NCBI GenBank assembly: GCA_003996215.1
Contig: QJPP01000680.1
Span: forward strand, 186,001 to 250,000
DNA length: 64,000 nucleotides
DNA from: Jaltomata sinuosa
Taxonomy: Eukaryota > Streptophyta > Magnoliopsida > Solanales > Solanaceae
Direction of reading: 5' to 3'
Of this stretch, positions 11,337 through 22,291 are shown piece by piece (positions within the stretch are counted from its first letter, which is position 1; the number at the start of each line of letters is the position of its first letter). The notes beneath the pieces are model-generated. The model did no database searches, was not told where the DNA came from, and worked only from the letters and a program-made list of their open reading frames with translations. Made by a program: the position numbers and the translations under genes.

Positions 11337-11609
11337 GGATCAGTCATCCTCTAATGAAGACTAAACAAGGGAAAACTGAGAAGAAAACATCCCAACCAAA
11401 TATCATAACATAGAATCAAGGGGTAATCATGAAAACTGAACTTTGTAACTTGAAAACATGATAAACTAACTTCATAAAACATGTGTGCATGCTAGGATCA
11501 TGAGAGGAACTGATAGAGTAGGATCGGAGGAACATATTAAGGAGGGAACTAGTACCTCAATCTGGAGCGGAATCAGAATGGAAGAGATGCGGATGGCCTC
11601 TTTCGCTTC

Positions 11610-12047
11610 CTAAGTAGAACCTTTTACAAGTTGGTTCCTCCATAGGACTTTCACCGAAGCTACTTCTTTGTTTCTCAATTTTCGAACCTGACAATCAAGG
11701 ATTTCCATGGGAACCTCCTCATAAGTGAGACTATCCTTCACTCCCATATTCTCCAAGGAGACAATCAAGGCAGGATCACCAACACCTTTCTTCAACAAGA
11801 AAACATGGAAAACTGGGTGAACCGCTTCCAACTCCGTTGGTAACTCCAACTCATAAGCAATAGTACCAACTCTCCTCGAAATGCGATAAGGACCTACAAA
11901 ATAAGGACTAAGTTTTCCTTTCTTGCCAAACCTCATCACACCCTTCATGGGTGACACCTTAAGGAAAACCCAATCATCAACTTCAAATTCGAACTCCCTT
12001 CTCCTCACATTCGCATAAGATTTATGTTTACTCTGAGAGGTCTTCAA
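11610..12047 (-). pseudogene. Integrase C-terminus and chromodomain, chromovirus remnant
   Basis: An uninterrupted reverse frame of about 145 codons. It starts in the integrase C-terminal region (RRREFEFEVDDWVFLKVSP, then GKKGKLSPYFVGPYRI). It continues through the conserved VHPVFHV..LLKK block and ends in a chromodomain-like stretch (YEEVPMEILD, RNKEVASVKVLWRNQ). Such a chromodomain steers integration of chromoviruses toward heterochromatin; that is family knowledge. It ends at a TAG in the spot where the conserved ...ATWE would follow, so the end of the chromodomain is lost. It is joined upstream to the broken integrase core. Confidence 0.8.
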
Positions 12048-12911
12048 CCTTTCCCAAATAAGCTAAACTTTCTCCATGGTCTCGTGCACAGAATTTGGAC
12101 CAATCAAGACTGCCTAACCAACCTCGAACTAACTAATAGGAGATCTACATCTCTAGCCATAAAGTGCCTCATAATGAGCCATCTGGATGCTAGAGTGGAA
12201 ACTATTGTTGTAGGAAAACTCGATAAGAGGTAAGTGATCATCCCAATATCCTTTGAAGTCAATAACACAAGCCCTCAACATATCCTCCAAAACCTAAATA
12301 GTATGCTCGGCATGGCCATCCGTCTGAGGGTGAAAAGTTGTGCTAAGCTTCACCTTAGTACCAACACCTTTCTAAAACGATCTCCAAAACTGAGATGTAA
12401 ACTGGGGACCTTTATCCGAAATGATAGACAAGGGAACACCATACAATCAGACTATCTCTCAAATGTAGAGTCTGGCATAATCATCTGTTGTATTTGTAGT
12501 ATTAACATCCAAGAAATGGGATGACTTGGTCATCCGGTCAAAGATCACCCAAATGAAATCATGCTGCCTTCGAGTACGAGGCAAACCCGTAATAAAGTAC
12601 ATATTGATTGCTTACCATTTCCAAGTGGGAAGATCAACATCCTGAAGCATACCACCTAGCCTTTGATATTCCACCTTTACCTGTTGACAGTTGGGACACT
12701 TAGCCACAAACCCAGTTATGTCCTTCTTTATACCATTCCACCAAAATACTTCCCATAGATCAAGGTACATCTTAGTGGTACCTGAATGACTGGAGTATCT
12801 AGAACTGTGAGCCTCAGACATAATCTGTTATTTCAATCCATCTACATCTGGCACACATAACCGACCCTGGTAATGAAGCACACCATCTCCCCCTTGGGAG
12901 AAAACCTCGAC
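12048..12911 (-). pseudogene. Integrase zinc finger and catalytic core, broken
   Basis: Reverse strand. The H-H-C-C finger is readable at 12821-12612 (KMYLDLWEVFWWNG, then FVAKCPNCQQVK). The following DDE core is present but interrupted by stops and shifts. The catalytic-Glu region near 12330-12300 reads HPQTDGHAEHTI followed by TAG (12294-12296), where intact relatives have Gln. No full-length integrase can be made from this copy. It belongs with the RNase H remnant to its right and the chromodomain to its left. Confidence 0.75.
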
Positions 12912-13689
12912 CCTTTACTGACGAACTGCACCCTTAAGCTGAAGTAGAACGGAATCTTGGTCATGCTTGGCTTTCACCTTAACCACCAAGAATGATTCGG
13001 CACCATTAGTCATAATCACACAACCTTCGGTCGAGTCCATAAGGCAAACTTCCAAGCTAGAAAGCCTATTAACTTCTTTAACCAATTCCTTCTTTCCATC
13101 TTCAATTAAGGCCATACTACCCATGGACAATCTACTCAAAGCATCCGCCACAACATTGGCCTTACCCGGGTGGTAAAGCTCACTCATATCATAATCCTTA
13201 AGGAGCTCAAGTCATCTCCTTTGTCGTAAATTTAATTCCTTTTGAGTGAACACATATTAAAGACTCTTATGATCGATGAAAACATCCACATTCCCACCAT
13301 ACAAATAATGTCTCCAAATCTTCAAAGCAAAAACCACGACCACTACCTCAAGATCATGAGTAGGGTAGTTCTTCTTATGCACCTTAAGCTGTCTCGAGGC
13401 ATAAGCAATCACCTTGCCTCATTGCATCAAAATGCAACCCAAACTAATTCTGGAGGCATCACAATACACAACAAAATCATCAAGGCCCTTGGGTAGAGCC
13501 AATACTGGAGTTGTAGTCAATCAAGTCTTCAATTCCTGAAAACGTTTCTCACAAGAGTCAGACCACTGCAACTTAACCTTTTTCTGAGTCAATCGGGTCA
13601 ATGGGGAAGCAAGGGAGGAAAACCCTTCGACAAATCTCTTATAGTAACCAGCCAAACCCAAGAAACTCCTAATATCGGATGGGGAAGTG
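12912..13689 (-). pseudogene. RNase H and end of reverse transcriptase, 5'-truncated
   Basis: Reverse strand. The end of RNase H is seen as YHPGKANVVADALSRLSMGS near 13187-13120, followed by the linker to integrase. Further right, shifted frames show the 'tether' after RT (thumb region with RFVEGFSS and LTRLTQK). Homology stops at about 13689 inside the SPSDIR segment after the RT palm. The catalytic RT domain, protease, gag and 5' LTR are therefore absent. The join to a stray LTR fragment at 13690 marks a deletion or recombination breakpoint. Confidence 0.75.
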
Positions 13690-13962
13690 GTTCGCACAAG
13701 GCATTATGTACGTCGCACAGCGATTGCACCCCTTGACAGATTCTTCAGTCAACTTTTATTTCCATGCAGTGGGAGGTGCAGTTTGCACCAAGTCAAGTGT
13801 GTGTCGCACGAGGGACGCATCTTTTAGCAGAATATTCATCTTGTTTGCTCACTTCACACTTCATCTTTGATCATAAGTACCTACATAGACATCAATAAAG
13901 ATCATAAGAACCTCTAAATCTTATCAAAACATAGCAATAATTCATGAGTAAAGGCTCAAGAA
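13690..13962 (-). repeat. Stray type-A LTR fragment
   Basis: Aligns along its whole length with 2245-2575: 'tggttcgcac', 'cttcag', 'ccatgc.gtg.gaggtg', 'acctacatagacatcaata' and 'taaaggctcaa' occur in the same order. It is thus part of a second type-A LTR in reverse orientation. It breaks off one step before the LTR start (TGATAAG) and is fused to unrelated DNA at 13963. Confidence 0.75.
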
Positions 13963-15760
13963 GTTGGTAGATAACTATATTATCAATAATTCTTTATTCG
14001 TTCTTATGTGTTTTAGTAGTTGACTGAGGTGACGACTGAGAGTTGCTCTGGCTTGTGTGTGGGTGACTCGCTTCGACCAAATTCAGTTTGTTGTGTCTTC
14101 CTGGTTACATTCCTTGAAGACCCAAGTTTTAATAGCATCCATAGATTGGATGAGTTGTATATTCAGAGCCTAGTGGGCTCCGGTACCTAAGTGTTCATCA
14201 ATAACATATAGGTCTACTTATGGGTTTTGACAGAGTCATCGATTGGTGATCGAAGTTGGGTTTCAGAATTATAGTCTAGCATGGTACATCAGATGGTTCG
14301 TGGAAGCTTCTCTTTGATTGCAGCATCATAATGCCAGAAGGCAGTGGGTGCGGGCAACTTAGCTTCGCTATTTTGGTTTTAGGGTGGTAGTTAGCCTTGG
14401 ACATCTAGTCCTTGGCTAACCAATGGATCAGGCTGGACATTCCAGGTTTCAGCGGTGTTCTTATCTGTGATAGGTCCATTCCACCTTGGTTGGGCAGATT
14501 TAGCAGCGTAAGCTTGGGAATCTGTGGTGGTGTTTTGTACATGATCAGGTTATGAAGGTTAAGACTGGCGAGGCTATTTTGGGTTCTAATGGCACTTTGA
14601 GACTGATGGTCGCCTTCGTTTGCTGAGAGTTTGAAAGCTGGTTTAGTTAATTCTAAGGGTTGTCTTTTATGTGAGGTTCAAGTTTTGGTTAGACTGGACC
14701 AGTATAGACAAGAAGTTTGGTATGTTGTATGCTTCAGAATGGTTGGTTTGTGTGCAGATGCAGTAGAGTGGTTGATTTGAGCCAAATAGGTGAGTTGTTG
14801 GGTTAGGCAAAAATTCTATAGCTAGATGCCGACCTTGAACATCATTCACCTTTTCCTTTATCTACAGGGTGTTTTGACTTAATATTCGCATCATGGTGGA
14901 CTTTTTTCTGAGGTAAGGTCAGTAAGGCTATGTCAACTCTGAATGGTGTTTGAGTATTAGTAGTAGCAATGGTACTTCTTAGAGTTTGGAGCTTAATGAT
15001 GGGTACGGACTTCATGGTAGGCTTACCACACTCCTTGCAGGGTTTTGGTTTTGGTTTGGGTCTTTTGGGCAGGTTGCCCTAGTTCATTCATTTCTAGTTG
15101 ATTCAGACTTTGCACAGTTCAGCGAGGTTAGGTTCGTTCTACAGTGTGGAAATTTTTCCATTAACACAAAGTGTTCATACATGCCTTTCCTAACCCTGGT
15201 ATGCAAGCTTTAGTTGGGTTCAGATGGGTCACTCAGTTGGGTTCAGTTATTGAGTTTGATGTTAGCAAAAGTGTTCGTTCGTTGGTTGATGGTCAGTTGG
15301 GATGGATTACTCCAGCTTTTGAGGATATGCTACGAGTTTTTATCTTGAATTGCAAAGGCTAGTAGACTATAGCTTGGCTTGGAAAGAGTTAGAGTTTTGG
15401 CTTGATGGCTTTTCTGATAGACTTGGTTGCAGTTTTGAGGATTCGAGTTCTGTGTGTTAATCTCCTTGGTTCTTGGGTTTCAGTGTTGTGTCAGTGTTTT
15501 ATGGTTGGGATTCTTGAGGTTCAATTTAGGTTGGAAGACCTTTAGAGTTTGGAGTTTAAGTTTGGCATCTAGCTTAGCTAGTAAGTGGTTTAGGCTTGGT
15601 TGTTTCTTTGGTTCGGTTCTGTTGGGTGCCATCTGGTCGAGGAGTCTACTTGGGTTGTCCGAGGGAGTAGTGTGGGCTTTGTATTCGTTGTTCATAAATC
15701 TCTAGTGCTTCCCTTCCTTCTTGACTTTTTTTGATGAAAATCCTTTTTACTAGTGGATGA
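13963..15760 (+). other. Unassigned interior upstream of the 3.8-kb LTR
   Basis: About 1.8 kb without a supported gene. The forward strand is G/T-rich (many GTTTGG/GGTTTTG runs), which gives a few chance open frames such as 15454-15705. It leads directly into the LTR at 15761 through 'actagtggatga', a degenerate purine-rich tract. It is probably the 3' internal region of that element, so decayed that I recognise no gag or pol motif. Confidence 0.35.
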
Positions 15761-16460
15761 TGTAATGACTCTTTCTATCATTCTCATGTTTTTGCCTTTC
15801 TTGTACTGGTAGAGCTTGCCTATAGCGGCCCCAAGTCATTTATGACTTGCTGAGACTGGTAGCTCGATGCCCGGGCCATTTGTTTGGTCTTTATAGTTAT
15901 TTCCTTGTTTTAGAGATTTAAACTTTGGAAATCGTTGACTTCGGTCAATATTCTTAGCTATCGTGCTTGGAATAAAATTTTGACAGTTCCGTTAGCTCCA
16001 GAGCGTGGACTTTGGTCTAGGAGGAACTTTTGTCAGGATCTGGGAGCTTTTAAGGTTGGAATTCTCTCTCGTTTTGTGTTTTTAGGATAGTTGGGCTTAT
16101 TTGGTTGACTTTGGTCAACATTCGGAGAAGACGTCCTCGAATGAAAATTCCATCAGCACTGTTAGCTCTGGAGTGTCGAGTTTAGGCTAGAGGGATCATT
16201 GTTTTAGGTCCCGAGGCTTCTGGACTTGATTTAAGCCCTTGGGTTCCATTTTGGAATTATTGGCCTAAAGGTTGATTTTGGGCGTGGGGCCCTCTTTTTA
16301 TTAAATCAACCTCTTATGGGATTTTCATCAATTCCATTGGATCCTAAATGCCATTTCTAGATAAGCAGCATAGTTCGTTTGTGTCTGTGGGACCCCGGAT
16401 GAATCCTGAGGGTCCATCTAAAGCCTTAAACTTAGCTGATTTTGCTGAGTCTAGTCTGAC

Positions 16461-16619
16461 CGCATTTGCGGTCATTTGGCTGCATTTGCGGCTATCGCAT
16501 TTGCGGTGATTGGCCGCATTTGCGGAGTTTTTTCGTATTTGTGGTAGTTTGGCCGCATTTGCGGAGGCCACTATTCATCCATGCCACCGCATTTGCAATA
16601 AAAAGTGTTGCATTTCGGT
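16461..16619. repeat. GCATTTGCGG minisatellite-like array
   Basis: Seven or more copies of GCATTTGCGG or close variants, at irregular 15-30 bp spacing, each often preceded by C so that CGCATTTGCGG forms a near-palindrome. It lies just upstream of the TATA-like site of the LTR. Confidence 0.75.
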
Positions 16620-16628
16620 ATCTGCTAG

Positions 16629-16640
16629 CAATATATAAAA
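16629..16640 (+). promoter_or_regulatory. TATA-like site of the 3.8-kb LTR
   Basis: 'caatatataaaa' follows the GCATTTGCGG array by about 10-20 bp and precedes a pyrimidine-rich stretch, as expected for a U3/R boundary. No expression evidence. Confidence 0.35.
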
Positions 16641-19553
16641 AATTCTTTCTCCTTCATTTTCCAGCTTTGTCTCTCAAACATAACAACTCCAACTCATATT
16701 TTCTCTCTAACCAGTTGCTTCCATCAGTTCCATACTTGGGGAAATCATTTAATTGATGGATTTTAACACTCTCTCGTCGTTTGGTAAGTCTCCTTCCTCC
16801 CCAAAGTTGTTCCTCTTCTATTTGCAAAACCTCCGTTGTTGAGTTTTTTTCTAAATCTTGAGTTTCTTTGTTGAAGCTGCCCGTTTGGTTCCTCTTGTTC
16901 GTGAATTCGAGGACTTCTCTTCGATAGTTTGTTTCTCTCCTTGTGGTAAGTATTTCTTGCTCCAATTTTTGGATTTTAATTCTTGAAATTCCATCTTCAA
17001 TTCCCATTTTGAGAAGGCTGTTTTGTGCCATTTTCCTTGGCCAAATTCGCTCAAAATTTGAGCATGCACTCACGAGAGTTGTATGTTCATCGTGCTTCTT
17101 TCCATTTTTGATTTCTGGTTATGGGCCCCGCAGGCCCGCTTTTAACTCGGATTTCAACCCGGCTATTATTATAGCAATATGGGTATTGTTAGTCATGTTT
17201 TAATGCATAGATTATTGTGTTGATGGTATTTTCACAATTTGGAGCTTCTCTGAGCAGTTCAAGCTTGGACGACATCGTCCCCGCAGCTAGTTATTGAACG
17301 ACTGGTAGGTTATGGCTTTCCCTACCTAGACTCTGCATATAAAGGCTATAACTACATTAATTAGTATCCTTGGGTGGGTTGTTATAGGTTGGTACCCCAG
17401 ACCTTGTCTGTCTCTTCGGTTCGTTTATTTCATACGTTGATTGTAGTATTCGTGTAGTATTGTATATTACCCTTGTAGTCCTGTGTGGCCTTGTATTGAC
17501 TTTGGAACATAGACGGTGGGTTATTTGGGAATGTTCGCGAGTCCCGGACATGGAGATATTATTGTAGGCTGGTTATATATGTTGTTGAGCTGTTGAGCCT
17601 ATGCAGCGCTGGTAGGAATATTTTTGAGCCGTTGGGCTAACTTGTTGTTTGCGAGCATATCATTCATGCAAAGGCTTTTCTGCATGTTTTTCTATTGATT
17701 TGGCTTCGGGCCGACTATAAATATTTTTCTAAACTTTGCATGGCCTCGAGGGCCCATTTTTGGTAATATGACTTTGAAAGAGTTTTTAAACTTGCTTTTA
17801 TGAAACCTCTTGGAGAAAATAAGATATTACAATGATTTGATTACTAGTTTTCACATTTACTAGGCTCAGCTATGCCAGGGTACTAGACTTGATTTACTAT
17901 TGTTTTAGACACGGATATGCGCTAGGAACCCTTATAAGGGTTATTGAGACTTGATTACTAATTTAGACTTGAATACACTTTGGGAACCTTTTGATGGGTT
18001 TTGAGATTACTACTACTGATTTAGACCCAGGTTGAAGTCGGGCACATATTATGAGGTTCTATTTATTGAGTTACATATTGAGATTTGCGGTTTTAGTATG
18101 TGGTCTATGAGTAGACCCCCATGGACCTTGTCGTTCCTAGACCCTGAGCTACGAGCTAAGGGTGCCAGAAGAGGGGTATACGGCATAGTGGAGGTATACG
18201 GGTCGTGTCCTTCCATGGGTCCTGCCTCTATTAGGCCTTATAGGTACCGGAGGGGGTAACATACAGTTCTACTATCACACCAGATTTATCATACATCATC
18301 ATGCATATTGCATTCCGATTCCACCCTTGTTTGTTGTGTGCTCAGTGTATGCTCTGGTTGTATGGGCGGTTAAAGGGTTTATTTTCACTTGATTGTGTTC
18401 CTCGGTTGTATGGGAGGTCGTTGGGACTATAAGTAGATTATATTAATCTAGTCACTTTTTAGAGCTTGTTATGGCATTTGATTCTTGGTAGTTTAGTGAT
18501 TCCTAGCCTGTTGAGGCTCTGGTTATTGGACTTCGATTATTAAGGGGCTAGTGAGTTCAGTATTATTGAGGCACTATTGTGTGGTCTTCTGAGTTGTTGT
18601 GGATTTCTGGTTCTATTCTTTATCATGATTTTGAGTGGTAGCTCTCGGTGATTGTGGTTTAGTTATTCTATCCTAGGATTGTACTTGTGAGGTTGATCTC
18701 TGTCTATACTTATCTTGAAGTTAGATTTGCATTATGATTTCCTTAAGTATGTTGATCCCATCTTGAGTACGTTAAATTGCTTCCCTTCTTTCCCCTTTTA
18801 CTTGAGGTTACCGGTATACCGCCATTTTCTCAACTCTATCTCTTTTATTTATATATTTGTTGCAAGGATTCTAGGTGCGGTCTTCCTTCTTTCACCTGTA
18901 TTTCTGTGTTATGTATATCTTCTGTGCTAGCATTGTATGCTTATAACTCTTAGTTGACTATTCTCCGTGCTAATTCCTTGTGCTTTCTCTATTGCTTTGG
19001 TGACTACTTTCTTGCTATCTACTATATTACTATTTTATATCTTATATGCACTAATTGGCCGATGATGCCTACTGGGTACCCGTTGCTTAGTAATTGGTGC
19101 TCATACTACACTTCTGCATCTTTCTGGTGCAGATATTAGTTGAGCTTTCACCGTGGATCGTGTTGGAGACTCATGCACCTTTTGGATATTCGAGACTAGG
19201 GTGAGCGCCTGATGACCGGGGCTTGACCAGATCTCATCTTTTGTACTGTTACTCTTCGTATATTTGAAGAAAGTTGTATTTATCATTTTGTTACTTCTAG
19301 TGCTTGTATTCTATTAGAAGCTTCTGTACTGTCAATACCAAGTTTTAGGGTTAGTATAGTTTCCTTATGTATATATATTCTTGTTATTGCTTCCGCTTTG
19401 TCCTTATCTTTATATTCTGGTTCCACTTATTTCTGCTTATTGTGCATACTGGTTAGGTAGTAGCCCATTACTAATCATTCCGGGCTACGTGGATTGGTTC
19501 GCCTACTGGAGGGTTGTAGGTTCCATCATGAGCTACAAAATTAGGTCATGACA

Positions 19554-20610
19554 TTTAATTTGATATGGGTGATTATTGATTAGTTGTCCAAGTCTGCACA
19601 TTTCATCCCAGTTCAGGTAACTTATAATGCAGAGAAGTTAGCCAAGTTGTACAACTGTGAGATTGTTCGATTGTATGGAGTTCCAGTTTCCATCATATCT
19701 CATAGAGGTACATAGTTTACTTTTAACTATTGGAGGATTGCAGGATGAATTGGATACTAGGTTGGACTTTAGTACAATATTTCACCCTTTGACTAATGGG
19801 CAGTCTGAGCAGATGATTCAGATTTTAGAAGACATACTTCGCACGTGTGTGATACACTTTGGTGGTCATTGGGACCAGTTTTTTCCATTGGAAGAATTTT
19901 CTTATTATATCAGTTATCACTTGAGTATTGACATGGCTCCATTTGAGGCATTGTATGTGAGGAGATGTAGATCTCTCATTGGTTGGTTTGATGCTTTTAA
20001 GGTGAAGTATTGGGGTACTGACCTTTTGAGAGAATCATTAGAGAAGGTAAAGTTCATTCAGGAGAAGCTCTTAGCAGTCTAGATTAGGCAAAAAGAGTAT
20101 GCATATCAAAAGGTCAGGATATGGAATTTATGGTAGGAAAGCAAGTGTTTTTCAAAGTTTCACCCATGAAAGGTGTGATAAGGTTTGGTAAGCGAGGCAA
20201 GCTCAATTTGAGGTTTATTGGTCCATTTGAGTTTCTTAAGCGTGTGGGGAAAGTGGCATATGAATTTCCTTTGCCTCCAGGGTTATCGAGAGTTCTCCTG
20301 ATGTTTAATGTGTCCATGTTAAAGAAATATCATGGTGATGGAAATTATATTAATCATTGGGAGTTGGTCCTATTCGATGAGAATCTATTGTATGAAGAGG
20401 AACCTGTGGCTATCTTAGATAAAAAGGTCCATAAGTTGAGAATAAAAGAGATTTTGTCTGGGAAGGTCCAGCAGAAGAACTGTCTTGTTGAGGAAACCAC
20501 TTGGAGATCAAATCAGACATGTGTAGCAAGTTTTCTCAGCTATACATTGAGTCAGGTAATTCTTCCCCTTGTTTTCCCATCTTGTCCAATTTGGGACAAA
20601 TGGTTGTTAA
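19554..20610 (+). pseudogene. Integrase and chromodomain remnant of a second chromovirus
   Basis: Starts abruptly after the 3.8-kb LTR inside the integrase core (a decayed VIIDxLSKSAHF-like segment near 19570). The DDE end is readable at 19780-19840: FHPLTNGQSEQMIQILEDIL, in which Asp of the usual TDGQ is Asn while the catalytic Glu remains. After a stop near 20080 a second frame gives the integrase C-terminus (VFFKVSPMKGVIRFGKRGKL) and a chromodomain-like end (LYEEEPVAILDKKV..LRIKEI..GKV). It differs enough from elements H and I to be another subfamily of the same Tekay-like lineage. Gag, protease and RT are missing. Confidence 0.75.
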
Positions 20611-20621
20611 TTGGTATTTGA

Positions 20622-22291
20622 TGTAACAACCCTCCTAGTTGTTATAGGGTGGTTAGGGCCATAGTACCCTGTTAGAGTTTTCCTAGTGAGTTGAGCTAAT
20701 AAAATCTCAAGGATGGGGCCTGTTAGAACAGAAAACTCTTGTTTAATTATGGTGAATCATGATCCATTAAGGGGTGACCTAGTGATCTAGACCTCTATAG
20801 GAAATTTTGAGATTACGAGCGAGTTCGTAGCATGTGTTCATAGCGGCTACCGCATTGGGTTTCTTTCGTGATAACTTAGAAATAAAAATTATGTTATGAA
20901 ATGAGGCTTTTGTTTAGTTTTCCTGAGCTACTGGTATAGGACCACTGCAGCGATGGGATTCCCACTATAGGATGACCGTCATAGCAGTCCGAGTCCTGCC
21001 ATAGCAGAACTAGGTGAATTGTCAGGACTCACCATAGCAAGCCCTTCATTGTCGTAGAGGATCCATTACAGTGAGAAAATGTCCACTGTAGCGAATGACA
21101 GGAGGTAGAATACCTGCTTTAAGTCACTTATTATGAGTTTCATCTCATAAACTCTAAGACTATATTCTAGAGCTCTAGAGAAGTAATTTTTCCAAGGCTA
21201 GGGCTATTTTCTCGTTGAGGTATGTTTTTTCCATCAATCTCTTTGTCTAGTAATCCTCTAACATCATAGAATCGTTAGGATAAAAGTAATGGGGGAATTG
21301 TAGGTTAGAACCCTAGGTTCATGAAAAGAATGGGAAAGCATGTTATAAATAACCCTAGGTTCGAATTAGTGGGTTTGAATTCCCTAAAGCTTATATTTGA
21401 AGAGTAGATGATTGATTACTCTTATAATTGCTTATTTTAGACTTTGAATATTTTGAAATATTGAGGAAAGGAAAAGCTCCTGCGAATTAACTTGCTTGAT
21501 TCGGGTTCTTCAATTGAGATAGGCTACAGTTTATATGGAGTTAGACTTAATTTAGTCTCTTGTATGTGTTATGAAGTGATAAGCATGTTGATTGGTCTTC
21601 GAACATATTCTGTTGTTGAATGTTTGTTTGACTTGGCAATGCTTGTATGAATAAGATGATAGTTGTATGAAGCATGTCTGTAAATGACTCATGACTATGA
21701 TGTGTACCTGTTTATTTCTTGTGTACTTGTTATTGCTATCCTGAGAGATAAATTTATTGAGGACATATTGAGATATGTTGAGAGAGATGAGATTATACAT
21801 ACTATATTGTTGATGAGTGGCTCGATTCCGATGTTAGCTTACAGATGAGCAAAAATGTTATGGAGTAGGTACCATGCCAGTATGGTACATATACTCTAGG
21901 ATTTCCCCTACAAGTCAATACTAGTTGGGAAGAAATAAGACCCTTTAGCATGTGTGTACAAATAAGTTATTATTGTGAGTTTAGATATGGTAGAGAGTGA
22001 GACTGATGAGATACAGAGGCTATACAACTATAAGATTAGTATGGACATGATTCCATGTTTTGTGATGTGACTGCCTTATATTCGCATAGTTTGAAATGAC
22101 TTATTATATTTGTTGGGTGACTTATATGTCCTTTACTTGTTGATATTGATATGTCAAGATTTTCAGTGATTTACCTGGTTGATGTGACTACTTATTATCT
22201 GAGTTTGATTATGTGTTGATGTACTTGTCTACTTGCCTTATTGTTTTCATGAGATATACCTGCTACTACTTTGAGTCGGCATATGATACCT
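20622..22291 (+). repeat. LTR D, left part (split by element C)
   Basis: Begins TGTAACAACCCTCC right after the chromodomain remnant and a degenerate tract ('ttaattggtatttga'), so it is the 3' LTR of that element. It stops at 22291 with TACCT, where element C starts. The LTR resumes at 59506 with a second TACCT. The region 20990-21090 is rich in CATAGCAG/CACTGTAG motifs, similar to 49370-49510 in solo LTR L. Confidence 0.75.

Larger units (their letters stand above)
15761..19553 (+). repeat. Long LTR (3.8 kb), forward
   Basis: Starts TGTAATGACTC at 15761 and ends TTAGGTCATGACA at 19553. The start and end are short inverted versions of each other (TGTAATGAC / GTCATGACA). It holds a GCATTTGCGG repeat array (16461-16619) and a TATA-like site (16629-16640). 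The flanking 5-mers (gatga, tttaa) do not match. This suggests a 3' LTR whose interior lies to the left rather than a clean solo LTR. Right of 19553 is an integrase remnant of another element, so this element was inserted into, or joined to, that gene. Confidence 0.65.

Noticed and set aside
15454..15705. 83-codon open frame with Leu/Trp-rich sequence
   Set aside because: Comes from G/T-rich low-complexity text next to an LTR; the opposite strand is also open, which indicates composition rather than coding.
18715..19139. Two hydrophobic open frames that look like membrane proteins
   Set aside because: Inside the 3.8-kb LTR; T/C-rich DNA gives Phe/Leu/Tyr-rich translations without a real gene.
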